This document shows, piece by piece, positions 8,701 through 16,340 of a DNA stretch of 64,000 nt. The notes below the pieces were generated by a model. That model made no database searches and was not told where the DNA came from. It saw only the letters and a list, made by a program, of their open reading frames with translations. The position numbers and the translations under genes are program-made. Every line of letters begins with the position of its first letter. The stretch's first letter is position 1. The stretch is from Pseudomonas synxantha BG33R (lineage in GTDB: Bacteria; Pseudomonadota; Gammaproteobacteria; Pseudomonadales; Pseudomonadaceae), in the NCBI RefSeq assembly GCF_000263715.2, contig NZ_CM001514.1, positions 1,288,936 to 1,352,935 of the forward strand, written 5' to 3'.

Positions 8701-11327
8701 TCAATGTTCCAGGCGGCATCGGTGGCGGCGTCAATCGCGATGTTCAGCAGGTGCAATTGGCCTGTGTCTATGTGGTTTTGCATGACGGCCAGTCTGCCCT
8801 GCATCTTGAGCAATAGACGCAGAGGTTCTGTCAGGCATTCGTGTCGGTATTGCTTCTGGTGCATGGACTCCTCTGGTCCACCTTTGAATGTTTGGCGGAT
8901 AAGGTCTTCATACTTCTGCGCCAGGTTGAGATCGCGAATGGTGCTGGCCAGGTACCGCTCCGTCACTCCAGCCTTAAGTACATCGCGCTCATTGACGTCG
9001 TCGGCGGTGACCTCGACGCTCACGAACTTCAGGCGTGCACTGAGGGCACTGTCGAGATTTTGCAGCGCCAGTGAGTCCAGAGATACCTTGCTGCGTTCAG
9101 CGCTGGGCTCGTCGAAGAGGATATGGGGTGCGTTCGGTAATGAATCGAGGAAAATATTAGGTTTTTGCACCACCGAGTCGGGCAATTCCAGGTCGAGAGT
9201 AAAACCTTGCTTAAGGGAGAAATCCTTGCGTAAACGTGCGTCGACCGTTTTCCTGACAAACTCGTCTCGAGGTGACAACGAGCGCTCCATCAGCGCTTGC
9301 GCGTTTTTCAGGGCACGAACGTAGGTCGGGAGCATCGCCTTGAAGGCTTCTCGATTTTCAGCGGTGTTTGTGCGCAGCCACTCTGGCAGCAGCTCGGCAA
9401 GCATCTGGCTGTTGTGTTGCTCGATAAGCTGTAAAAACGCCACTTCGCGTGCCATGTTATTGGGGAGCAGCAGCGTCGGGAGTGTTTGCTTGCGCAGTAT
9501 TTCCAACTCACTGGCAAGTCTTGATGCTTGTTCGGGGGCGGACCAGGTTTGGCGCAGGCTCGCGGCTTGTTCTTCGAAGGCGGTTTGTTGACTGCTCAGG
9601 CTGTACTCGAAGGGGGCTTGTGTCAATGGCTTGAACCGCAGGGCCAGCACCTCATCTTGGGGATGGATGGCGAACAAACCTTCTTCCAGCGCCTGTCGGG
9701 AGGCGAAGCGTTGCAAGCCGCCGTCGTTACCGGGCCAGTAGACGAAATGCGTGCCGCTGCCGTTGGTACGGGGTTGCGGGGCCTGGGGGGGGAGCAAGAC
9801 CAGCGGTCCGTTGAGTTCGGTGTGTGTCGGTTGGAGATCGCCGGGCCGCTTGACCGACAACATCAACGCCATGACGTCGGGCTTAGGCGTGTCGAGGGCG
9901 CTGGTGATCTGTAGCAGTTCGGCTTCGGTGATCTGGTCCAGGGTTCGCTGAATGTTCGCTTCGATCCGCAGCCCCTGCACGCGCGCCTGGTAGAGCGCGG
10001 AGTAGTGGGTGTTGAGTGCGGCTAAATCCAGGTGCCTACGGTTCAGCATGGCGCGTGCCGCGTCTTCAGCGGCGCGTTGCTGCACTTTCAGGTTATTGAG
10101 TTGCTGCTCGAACGATTGCCAGGCTGGGCTCGTCGGGGTGTTGCTGCCGAGCAGTTTTTCCAGGGCAAGGCGGTGCTGCCGTATCAAGACCTTGCGTTGG
10201 CTGGCGTGTATGCCGTTATGCAGCAGGCCGAACTGTGGCAGGTCGCTGTCGACCTGTGCATCGACGGTCGTCCCCGGTTGTTCGGGCGCTTGCGCAAAGA
10301 GTGCCTGGGCCCGGCGCTGGACATCGCGTTGGTCAATATGCTGGCTGGCTTGGTAGGCATCGTGGAGCTTGACGTGGGCCAACGGCTTGATCGCGTCCTC
10401 GTATTGCTGGTTGGCCAACTGCTTGAGCCAAAGATTGAGGCCGGCTTCCAGCGGGTTGTTGTTGATCTTGTACTCGATGATGGCCAGGGGATCGATGTCG
10501 CTGGCTGCGAACAACGTGGTCTGCCGGTCGAGCAACCAGCGTTCCAGGTCCAGGCGCCGGCTAAAGGTATGCCAGGCAGGCGCCTGTGTCGGCAGGTACA
10601 CCAGTTGGCTGACCGGTTGTTCTGTATCCAGGGTCAGGACCCAGGCGCCGGGCAGCGCGATGGTATTGGCCCCGGTGCGCTTGAGCAACAGCTGCTCGGC
10701 GCAGAATTTTGGCGCGTCGGCCGTGGGCGCTACCGGGTTGATCAGTGAGAACAACGGTGTGAGCACTTCGGGATGGACCTTGTTCTCGGCCAGCAAGTGT
10801 TCTCCGCTGGCTTCGAAGTGGATCCGGTAGAGTTCGATCGCCCGGTTGAGGCAGGTCAGAGGCGTATTGGGGGCCCGCTCCGTGCGCCAATAGCGCAACC
10901 AGTTGTCCTCTATGGCTTGCTCCAGATCCAGGGTTTTAAGCTCATTGAGCAGTTGGGCAGCGGTGTGCTGCGCCAAGGTGTGTTGCGCTGGCAGGTAAAG
11001 CAGGTTGCATTCCGGTATTTGCGCGGTGTCCAGGCTGGGGTGTTGCTGCAGGTAGAGGCAGGCATCGGTCAGGCTGATCAGGCTGCGGCCACGTTGTTCG
11101 GTGGCGGAGAACTGCAGCATCACGCGCTCGCCGTCCAGTTGCAGATCGGTTTGGAGCAGGCGGTTGATCGAACTGCGAACCGTGGGAATGCCGGCCATCA
11201 GCGTGAGCATATCGCTGCGGCAGTCTTGCCAGCGTTGTGTGGCGTCGACCAACAGGTCTTCGTCAATGCTCGTTAGCGGCAGTGGAGACCAGGCGCCGAA
11301 ATCGGTGGGGCTTGTTGTGTGGGTCAT
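5757..11327 (-). CDS. Giant toxin-like protein (DUF6543 / dermonecrotic-toxin-domain type)
   Basis: A 1856-residue protein starting at ATG 11327, with AAGGA 8 nt upstream. The style and wording (a DLLVDATQRWQDCRSDML segment near the N-terminus, VSGDYFILSEGRYYRVRFD in the middle, the DYLQEYEIYD and FDSFPKAHLKLFAQRYL segments at the C-terminus) resemble the very large Pseudomonas proteins annotated as dermonecrotic toxin domain or DUF6543. No signal peptide is present. One clear hydrophobic segment, KIAVSFVPFVGAVVSLVDAS, lies near residue 1040, and a Gly/Arg-rich linker near 1235. Long stretches look helical. No catalytic motif was assigned. No secretion, immunity or chaperone gene is evident next to it. 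Family assignment is from memory and needs a profile search. Confidence 0.6.
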   Translation of the reverse strand: MTHTTSPTDFGAWSPLPLTSIDEDLLVDATQRWQDCRSDMLTLMAGIPTVRSSINRLLQTDLQLDGERVMLQFSATEQRGRSLISLTDACLYLQQHPSLDTAQIPECNLLYLPAQHTLAQHTAAQLLNELKTLDLEQAIEDNWLRYWRTERAPNTPLTCLNRAIELYRIHFEASGEHLLAENKVHPEVLTPLFSLINPVAPTADAPKFCAEQLLLKRTGANTIALPGAWVLTLDTEQPVSQLVYLPTQAPAWHTFSRRLDLERWLLDRQTTLFAASDIDPLAIIEYKINNNPLEAGLNLWLKQLANQQYEDAIKPLAHVKLHDAYQASQHIDQRDVQRRAQALFAQAPEQPGTTVDAQVDSDLPQFGLLHNGIHASQRKVLIRQHRLALEKLLGSNTPTSPAWQSFEQQLNNLKVQQRAAEDAARAMLNRRHLDLAALNTHYSALYQARVQGLRIEANIQRTLDQITEAELLQITSALDTPKPDVMALMLSVKRPGDLQPTHTELNGPLVLLPPQAPQPRTNGSGTHFVYWPGNDGGLQRFASRQALEEGLFAIHPQDEVLALRFKPLTQAPFEYSLSSQQTAFEEQAASLRQTWSAPEQASRLASELEILRKQTLPTLLLPNNMAREVAFLQLIEQHNSQMLAELLPEWLRTNTAENREAFKAMLPTYVRALKNAQALMERSLSPRDEFVRKTVDARLRKDFSLKQGFTLDLELPDSVVQKPNIFLDSLPNAPHILFDEPSAERSKVSLDSLALQNLDSALSARLKFVSVEVTADDVNERDVLKAGVTERYLASTIRDLNLAQKYEDLIRQTFKGGPEESMHQKQYRHECLTEPLRLLLKMQGRLAVMQNHIDTGQLHLLNIAIDAATDAAWNIDGKRIRLLPAHLSAGGKDTNDESPITLSGITFIEEQNSGNTLLYLPEAPDERYLRGFTSLEQARIALFELCNLDSMATYVAGRAIKGDVRAHVGRIGDAIGKRYNAMIQAGFPWPATTSLAAYQLDAQMGRLIEANRNDARSNDDLANERYALKSGTLLLGIKIAVSFVPFVGAVVSLVDASTTMNQAVAAFRRGDTKQGLEQMISALQSLAQAVGDVAISAALPGPRGSAARQMTRAHQLKHLPGTSLWRSLKSRQGTTTRERFAGFEHPETIKAGNLQPVLTGPYRHTLRHNVSGDYFILSEGRYYRVRFDAHTAEMRLIARNRYDSVVIELDPALQWDTYGALHGGRNTVYGGGSRRGGRGGGQPGSVPPAVNRELPASALEVNTQRATLGKNVITQHNDLVTQVDACTAKLRKHANDYPDPQVASTQRTTDSKALDVDLARDIESAKKMYTSLELAQQQQVRLPNFNYAVQLSKTAHIVSDRLNHLIHHATNRSVASFDRSMAIIQQLDNLPSASPITQTLLSEVRQCRLDILDDLNVIERSMKDMGTWSKRITARTARTEVAANLAYWKQRFTDLRITSMRSGQLLHPITRRQQTVDIDWIYQETAVNQARNNVSRALTAHMTLPEANISRVERNRILQNCIKVYEEFSRDLSAWNERSPDHFDPNFFQLMQKDLDRLIRKAERAIKKPASEPNPNATRTAFETEDGQLLIGTEKPAGQQSPRQFIISDADGNPTEVWDKIGDSNTYRLNLTQSQPAAAPPALPTDRRATLADARTRLDGVDAYEQQVRGYKTMEPINLEHRLVTEAKQLRTRANNVQSLDAGNPIVDQLRIRATALEQAGEALRIQRSLESPTPTEGYLDYLVGKGRVVIRKIGARKKLRDKRPDGKDDYLQEYEIYDSNRQAKADQPIWYAHFHYDALQSSFDSFPKAHLKLFAQRYLGMKWQAAAEGLAFVDTKIWRGSIEKPFARMHFQALK

Positions 11328-11331
11328 GGTT

Positions 11332-11436
11332 TCAATCCTTGAAGTAGAGCATACGCAGTGACTGGCGAGTGCGCATGGCACGACCTGTGGTGATCGGTTC
11401 CTGGGCCTTGCTGCGTAGTTGCGCCTGGAGGGCCAT
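11332..11436 (-). CDS. Possible 34-residue peptide upstream of the toxin-like gene
   Basis: An ATG at 11436 opens a 34-codon frame (MALQAQLRSKAQEP... ending RMLYFKD) that stops 4 nt before the ATG of the giant gene, with the giant gene's Shine-Dalgarno inside its last codons. The spacing would suit translational coupling. Its composition is basic and rich in Gln and Arg. The start has only a weak ribosome site and no homologue is known to me; it could equally be the tail of a decayed gene. Confidence 0.3.
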   Translation of the reverse strand: MALQAQLRSKAQEPITTGRAMRTRQSLRMLYFKD

Positions 11437-11624
11437 GGGATCGTGCTCGCGTAAATAAAGGGAGCCTCATTAACGTTGAGCAAGCGCAAGGTTGTGGCCT
11501 ACATAGTTAGAGACCGATGACCGTTTAGCGTCATTCATCAAATTGTCATGCAACCGTGGCAGCGCGCTTGCACAAACTTCATCAGACTCGCGCTCTACTG
11601 GGGTTCTGCGTTTCGGTGTTTTTC

Positions 11625-12644
11625 ATGCGTGTGTTGCTTCTACTGGCCGCTCTTTTATTCGGCCTGCCGTCTTTTGCGGCTTCTCGATGTGATGTCAATG
11701 TCCCGACCCAAACCGTCGACCTGGAAAAGGTGAGCATCGCCTACCAGAGCATCGGGCGGGCGTCAGACCCTGCCTTGCTGCTGGTGATGGGCCTGGGTGG
11801 GCAGTTGATCCACTGGCCGGATGAAGTGGTGGTCGCCCTGTGCGAGCAAGGGTTTCGGGTGATCCGCTACGACAACCGTGACGTCGGCCTGTCCACCTGG
11901 CGGCAAGCGCCGGCCAGTGCCAACCTGACCTTCGAGGTGCTGCGCTACAAGCTCGGCTTGCCGGTGGCTGCGCCATATACGTTGACCGACATGGCCGACG
12001 ACGCGCTGGGCTTGATGGATGCGTTGCAGGTGCAGCAATTCCATGTCCTTGGCGCAAGCATGGGCGGCATGATCGCCCAGCACCTGGCGGCAATGGCGCC
12101 GCAGCGGGTGGAAAGCCTCACCTTGATCATGACCAGCTCCGGCGCCGAGGGCCTGCCCGCCCCGAACGCGGCACTCGTGCAATTGCTCTCGCGGCGCAGC
12201 GCGCCCAATCGCGAAGTGGCTCTGGAGCAGCAAGCCGATTTGCTCGCAGCGCTGGGCAGCCCGAATGTAAAGGATGATCGTCAGGCGTTGCTGCATCAGG
12301 CGGCGCAGTCCTACGACCGCGCGTTTAACCCGGAAGGCGTGAAGCGTCAGATCATGGCGATCCTTGCCGAACCGAGCCGCGTGCCGTTGCTCAACCAACT
12401 GCGCGTGCCGACCCTGGTGGTGCACGGCACGGCCGATCCGTTGTTACCGGTGATGCATGGTGTGCACCTGGCCGCGCATATCCAGGGTAGTCAGCTGAAA
12501 TTGATCCCGGGTCTGGCCCACCGTTTCCAGGAAGCGTTCAAGGCGCCGTTGCTGGCGGCGGTGTTGCCTTACCTGCAAGCCCATCGCCAGGATACGGCGC
12601 ACTGGGCGCAGATTGATCAGGGCGAGCGGTCGAAGCTGCTGTAG
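11625..12644 (+). CDS. Exported alpha/beta hydrolase
   Basis: A 339-residue alpha/beta-hydrolase. The chosen ATG (11625) gives a signal peptide, [20 protein letters not shown]; the frame also opens upstream at a GTG (11556) but would then bury the signal. The oxyanion region is [12 protein letters not shown], the nucleophile elbow is GASMGG, the acid is in HGTADPL, and the base is the His of PGLAHRF. It probably acts as a periplasmic esterase or lipase on an unknown ester. It stands alone, about 230 bp from the divergent toxin-like operon, and is followed by the DsbA-like gene on the same strand. Confidence 0.82.
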   Translation: MRVLLLLAALLFGLPSFAASRCDVNVPTQTVDLEKVSIAYQSIGRASDPALLLVMGLGGQLIHWPDEVVVALCEQGFRVIRYDNRDVGLSTWRQAPASANLTFEVLRYKLGLPVAAPYTLTDMADDALGLMDALQVQQFHVLGASMGGMIAQHLAAMAPQRVESLTLIMTSSGAEGLPAPNAALVQLLSRRSAPNREVALEQQADLLAALGSPNVKDDRQALLHQAAQSYDRAFNPEGVKRQIMAILAEPSRVPLLNQLRVPTLVVHGTADPLLPVMHGVHLAAHIQGSQLKLIPGLAHRFQEAFKAPLLAAVLPYLQAHRQDTAHWAQIDQGERSKLL

Positions 12645-12698
12645 CGGTGGTGTATCGTGTAGCTTTGCGGCGCATTAATGCCAGCGAGGTTGCCTACC

Positions 12699-13352
12699 AT
12701 GAGTACTGCCCTGAAAATCGATTTCGTCAGCGACGTGTCCTGCCCCTGGTGCATCATCGGCCTGCGCGGCCTGACCGAAGCCCTTGACCAGCTTGGCGCC
12801 GAGGTGCAGGCAGAGATTCATTTCCAGCCGTTCGAGCTGAACCCGAACATGCCCGCCGAAGGTCAGAACATCGTCGAGCACATCACTGAGAAATACGGCT
12901 CCACCGCCGAAGAATCCCAGGCCAACCGTGCGCGCATCCGCGACATGGGCGCAGCGTTGGGCTTCGCTTTTCGCACCGACGGCCAGAGCCGCATCTACAA
13001 CACCTTCGATGCGCATCGCCTGTTGCATTGGGCCGGGTTGAAAGGCTTGCAGTACAACCTCAAGGAAGCCCTCTTCAAGGCGTACTTCAGCGATGGCCAG
13101 GACCCGTCCGACCACGCGACCCTGGCGATCATTGCCGAAAGCGTCGGCCTGGACTTGAAGCGCGCCGCCGAAATTCTTGCCTCTGATGAATATGCCGCCG
13201 AAGTGCGCGAGCAGGAAAAACTGTGGATCACCCGCGGAGTGACCTCGGTGCCGACCATTGTGTTCAACGACCAGTACGCTGTCAGCGGCGGCCAGCCGGC
13301 TGAAGCCTTTGTGGGCGCGATTCGCCAGATCATTGCCGAAGCGCGATCCTGA
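12699..13352 (+). CDS. DsbA-family (FrnE-like) thiol oxidoreductase
   Basis: A 217-residue cytoplasmic DsbA-like protein of the FrnE/2-hydroxychromene-2-carboxylate isomerase branch. The active-site motif CPWC follows FVSDVS at the N-terminus; the helical insert comes next and the cis-Pro loop GVTSVPTIVF lies near the end. There is no signal peptide, so cytosolic disulfide or glutathione chemistry is more likely than periplasmic folding. ATG 12699 is preferred over the upstream in-frame ATG at 12678 because the conserved fold begins directly after it. It is likely a single-gene unit ending before a small REP hairpin. Confidence 0.88.
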   Translation: MSTALKIDFVSDVSCPWCIIGLRGLTEALDQLGAEVQAEIHFQPFELNPNMPAEGQNIVEHITEKYGSTAEESQANRARIRDMGAALGFAFRTDGQSRIYNTFDAHRLLHWAGLKGLQYNLKEALFKAYFSDGQDPSDHATLAIIAESVGLDLKRAAEILASDEYAAEVREQEKLWITRGVTSVPTIVFNDQYAVSGGQPAEAFVGAIRQIIAEARS

Positions 13353-13363
13353 CGCCGCTCTAA

Positions 13364-13392
13364 TGTGGGAGCAGGCAAGCCAGCTCCCACAC
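13364..13392. repeat. Single REP hairpin
   Basis: An imperfect palindrome, TGTGGGAGC ... GCTCCCACA, with the interior AGGCAAGCCA. It is a single REP unit of the family seen elsewhere in the window, located just after the DsbA-like gene, where it may also stabilise or end the transcript. Confidence 0.7.
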
Positions 13393-13510
13393 TTGATACT
13401 CATTGTTTTCAAAAACGGCGCTCATCCAAGCGCTGGCCCATCCCTTGCATTACCCCCCTAAAGCCCGGCCGGCCTGCGGTTGGGCGCTGCCATTAGGGGT
13501 GAAAACTACC

Positions 13511-14431
13511 TTGAACATACTTGACCTCGACCACAGCCTAACCGGTCAGGCGCCCATTGCCCGGCGGTTGGCCAGCGGCCGGGCCACGCGTCTGGACCTG
13601 CTCGACCTGGGGCCGAAACTGCGCCTGTGGTCCACAGAAAAAACCTGGAAACGATTTACCGAACGCCTGGCCCAACGGTCTCGGCCCAGGGATGCGCGCC
13701 CGGAAATCCTGTTTGTCGGCTCCGGCGACTATCACCACCTTACGCCGGCCTTTTTGGCTGATCTGAAAGAGCCCGTCAGCCTGATCCACTTCGACAACCA
13801 CCCCGACTGGGTACGCTTTGCGCCCAAGCGCCACTGTGGTTCGTGGGTCAACCGCGCACTGAAGATGCCGGCGATCAAGCGCATCGTCACCCTCGGCCCG
13901 TGCAGCGATGACCTGCATAACCCACAACTGCGTGGCGGCAACCTTGGCGCGCTCAAGCGCGGGCAATTGCAGCTGTTTCCCTGGCAGCACCCGCCGTCGA
14001 AGGTCTGGGGTCGGGTCGGTGATGGAGCGGGTCACCAGCAGCAGGAAAACCACCTGCACTGGCGCAACCTGGCAGAGCTCGATTGGGCGAAATTCCTCGA
14101 CCAGATGATCGCCAGCCTGCCCACCGAAGCGATCTGGATCACCATCGACAAGGATGTGCTGGCCAGCGAAGACGCCGCCACCAATTGGGATCAGGGCGGT
14201 ATGCGCCTGACCCATCTGCTCCAGGCCCTGCGGGCGTTGGCGGCGCATAAACGCATCATTGGCATCGACGTGTGCGGTGAGTTCGCCACGCCGGTGTTCA
14301 GCAACGCGTTCAAGCGCTGGGAAGCCAAGTCCGACCAGCCGCCACCGCAGCGCTGGAGCGCGCAAGACTTGCAGCGCAATGCCGCGACCAATGAGGCCTT
14401 GATCAACCTGTTTGAGGAGCTGTTCCCGTGA
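13511..14431 (+). CDS. Arginase-fold (ureohydrolase-like / UPF0489-type) protein
   Basis: A protein of about 306 residues with a ureohydrolase-like set of motifs: GSGDYHHLT, HFDNHPDW (in place of arginase DAHxD), TIDKDVL (in place of DxD) and GIDVCGEF. These would supply a dinuclear metal site, but the spacing is unlike classical arginase and the substrate is unknown. TTG 13511 is preferred because AGGGGTGA sits 8 nt upstream; a GTG at 13499 is the alternative. The stop overlaps the next gene (GTGA), making a three-gene coupled operon with two half-size membrane proteins, which suggests that the enzyme and a transporter pair handle one compound. Confidence 0.65.
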   Translation: MNILDLDHSLTGQAPIARRLASGRATRLDLLDLGPKLRLWSTEKTWKRFTERLAQRSRPRDARPEILFVGSGDYHHLTPAFLADLKEPVSLIHFDNHPDWVRFAPKRHCGSWVNRALKMPAIKRIVTLGPCSDDLHNPQLRGGNLGALKRGQLQLFPWQHPPSKVWGRVGDGAGHQQQENHLHWRNLAELDWAKFLDQMIASLPTEAIWITIDKDVLASEDAATNWDQGGMRLTHLLQALRALAAHKRIIGIDVCGEFATPVFSNAFKRWEAKSDQPPPQRWSAQDLQRNAATNEALINLFEELFP

Positions 14432-14808
14432 CCCTGACCGTGGTGTTGCTGCTGGCGTTTTCCATTGTTCTCGATGTAATTGGCCAGCTGTGTTTCAAAC
14501 TGGGCGTGGACCGCTTACCGCAACTCGATGACGGGTTCAGCCTGCGCGCATTCTGGGGCCAGGTGTTCAATGCTCCACTGCTCTGGGCGGGCGTCGGCGC
14601 CTATGTCATCGAGTTTTTCGTCTGGCTCGAAGCCCTGTCCCGTGCGCCATTGAGTCTGCTGTTTCCGTTGGCGGCTTTGGCCTATTGCCTGGTGGTTCTG
14701 GCGGGCAGGGTGGTGCTCAAGGAAAGGGTCAGCCCAAGGCGTTGGCTGGGCACGCTGGTGATTACCTTGGGTGTGATGTTGGTAGCGATTGCGGGGAGCC
14801 AGGCATGA
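14428..14808 (+). CDS. Half-size EamA/SMR-like membrane protein (subunit 1)
   Basis: A 126-residue protein with four predicted membrane helices; the first contains VVLLLAFSIVLDVIGQLCFK, with the Gln and Lys typical of SMR/EamA first helices. It starts at a GTG that overlaps the stop of the arginase-like gene, and its stop overlaps the ATG of a second, similar gene. Such paired half-size proteins usually work as heterodimers (ArnE/ArnF, EbrA/EbrB are known examples). The transported compound is not identifiable. Confidence 0.78.
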   Translation: MTLTVVLLLAFSIVLDVIGQLCFKLGVDRLPQLDDGFSLRAFWGQVFNAPLLWAGVGAYVIEFFVWLEALSRAPLSLLFPLAALAYCLVVLAGRVVLKERVSPRRWLGTLVITLGVMLVAIAGSQA

Positions 14809-15209
14809 CGACGCAGACAGTCGATAGCGGTTGGTTACATGGGCGCCTGGGCACCCTGGTGCTGTGGGCGCTACTGATTGCCACCGAAAGCGCCGGGCAA
14901 TTGTTTACCAAGGTGGCCGGTGATCAATTGGGGCAGATGGATTTCACCTGGCAGTGGCTGGCCGACGTGGCGCGTAACCCGGGGATCCTGGCGGCGATTG
15001 CCAGTTACCTGGGGGCGTTTTTTGTGTGGATGCTGATCTTGCGGCGCAGCAGTTTGTCGCTGGCGTTTCCCCTGAGTTCACTGGTGTTTGTGGCGGTGCT
15101 GCTGGGGTCGTGGTTGGGGTTGGGTGAGCACATCAGCCTGTTGCATTGGGTAGGGGTGGTGGTGATTATCGGTGGTATCGCGCTGTTGGCTGAGGGCGAA
15201 GAGCACTGA
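14805..15209 (+). CDS. Half-size EamA/SMR-like membrane protein (subunit 2)
   Basis: A 134-residue protein with four predicted membrane helices (LWALLIATESAGQLFTKV; IASYLGAFFVWMLIL; AFPLSSLVFVAVLLGSW; VGVVVIIGGIALLAEG). It begins at ATG 14805 inside the stop of subunit 1 (ATGA), so equal synthesis is expected. Together they would form one antiparallel transporter. It is the last gene of the arginase-like operon and is followed by a REPIN. Confidence 0.78.
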   Translation: MTTQTVDSGWLHGRLGTLVLWALLIATESAGQLFTKVAGDQLGQMDFTWQWLADVARNPGILAAIASYLGAFFVWMLILRRSSLSLAFPLSSLVFVAVLLGSWLGLGEHISLLHWVGVVVIIGGIALLAEGEEH

Positions 15210-15236
15210 AGATAGTGCTATGAAACACAGTCTCAA

Positions 15237-15325
15237 TGTGGGAGCGGGCTTGCTCGCGAAAGCAGTGTGTCAGTCCCCCGATATTTAACTGACCCATCGC
15301 ATTCGCGAGCAAGCCCGCTCCCACA
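15237..15325. repeat. REPIN (inverted REP pair)
   Basis: Two inverted arms, TGTGGGAGCGGGCTTGCTCG and its complement, enclose about 40 bp. It lies between the convergent EamA-like and MipA-like genes and could act as a terminator or mRNA stabiliser. Confidence 0.9.
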
Positions 15326-15343
15326 ATTTTGCTCCCGTGTAAT

Positions 15344-16114
15344 TCAGTCGAAGGTGTAGCTGATCGCCGTCTGCACCTGCCCCTGATTCACCTCGCCGGC
15401 CTGCTTGACGATGCTGCTCCGGGCCGCCGAGCCCACCAGATGCACCCAGCTTGCGCTGGTCAGCAGTGACCAGTGGGGCGCCAGGGGAAAAGCGAAGCTT
15501 TGGCTCAACGTCACGTTCTGGAAGCCGCCGCTGGCGTTGTAGGGCCGAAAGCCGGTGGCGGCAGCTTCGTTGTTGTCTACGCCAAAGAAGGTATTGGCCT
15601 GGCGCGCATCGGCAAAATGCGCCACCAGGCCACTGCTGCCGATAATCCCGCCGCCCAACGGGTAGCCCAGTTCGCCGCCGATCTTACCCAGGGTGCCGCT
15701 CTGGGAGTGACCGCCGCCCACGGCCTGGCCCAGCTGCGCGTAGACCCGCCAGAAATTGGCCGGGGCGTACTGGATGAAACCGCCGACCTCAGCCATGTCC
15801 GACACATTGCGCAAGCCCTGCAACTCACCGTTGGAGGTACGCCCTGCCAGGTAATTGATATAGGGGCCGGCGGTGATGCCGTGGGTGTTCAGCGCGCTCC
15901 AGGTCAGGCCGTCGTCGGTGCTCAGGCTGACGTCGCCCCAATCCAGGTCCAGGTAGGGCACGGGCCGGGTTTCGTAGCGGCTGCCGGTGGGGTCATGGGG
16001 CTGATAGCTCAGGCCCGCGCCCACGTCGCCGCTGATGCCGTCTGCCCAGGCCGCACTGGAGCAGCCCCATAGGCCGAGCAAACCTGCGAATACGGCAGAA
16101 GTGATGTTGGTCAT
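15344..16114 (-). CDS. MipA/OmpV family outer-membrane protein
   Basis: A 256-residue beta-barrel protein. ATG 16114 with AGGAA 8 nt upstream gives a signal peptide ending around SSAAWADG. The mature part has the alternating, Gly/aromatic-rich pattern of MipA/OmpV (YETRPVPYLDLDWGDVSLS, GPYINYLAGR) and ends in Phe-Asp after an aromatic strand, close to the usual terminal aromatic rule. MipA relatives include scaffolds for murein enzymes and porin-like proteins; the role here is unknown. It is divergent from the sigma-54 operon, with the palindromic upstream sites in between, so both could respond to one regulator. Confidence 0.8.
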   Translation of the reverse strand: MTNITSAVFAGLLGLWGCSSAAWADGISGDVGAGLSYQPHDPTGSRYETRPVPYLDLDWGDVSLSTDDGLTWSALNTHGITAGPYINYLAGRTSNGELQGLRNVSDMAEVGGFIQYAPANFWRVYAQLGQAVGGGHSQSGTLGKIGGELGYPLGGGIIGSSGLVAHFADARQANTFFGVDNNEAAATGFRPYNASGGFQNVTLSQSFAFPLAPHWSLLTSASWVHLVGSAARSSIVKQAGEVNQGQVQTAISYTFD

Positions 16115-16185
16115 GGTGTACGTTCCTGAGGTGACAGGCGCGCATGAACGCGCAAACCCTCGCGCCTGCGCAAGCACTCATGTTG

Positions 16186-16220
16186 TTTGTAGCAAGCTAC
16201 AAAAATTGTAGCTTGCAGCA
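16186..16220. promoter_or_regulatory. Tandem palindromic site, candidate upstream activator element
   Basis: A perfect palindrome, TTTGTAGC-AA-GCTACAAA, at 16186-16203 is followed 18 bp on (centre to centre) by a second, half-conserved copy starting TTGTAGC-TT-GCAGCA (16206-16220). It lies 74-91 bp upstream of the sigma-54 -24 element at 16277, the usual range for NtrC-family binding. The natural candidate to bind it is the sigma-54 activator encoded as the sixth gene of the downstream operon. This is an inference from position and symmetry. Confidence 0.6.
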
Positions 16221-16276
16221 CGCCTATCACTGCGACTCTGCCGGCAAACCCCCAGCCCGACTGGGTTTTGACTAGT

Positions 16277-16292
16277 TGGCACACTCCCTGCT
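16277..16292 (+). promoter_or_regulatory. Sigma-54 (-24/-12) promoter of the six-gene operon
   Basis: TGGCACACTCCCTGCT fits the RpoN consensus TGGCAC-N5-TTGCW: the -24 hexamer is perfect and the -12 GC is at exact spacing. Transcription would begin near 16303, about 38 nt before the first ATG. Presence of a sigma-54 activator gene in the same operon supports it. Confidence 0.8.
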
Positions 16293-16340
16293 CTATCCCT
16301 GTTGCAAGCGCATACAGCGCGCTCTCTCAGGTACAGGTAG

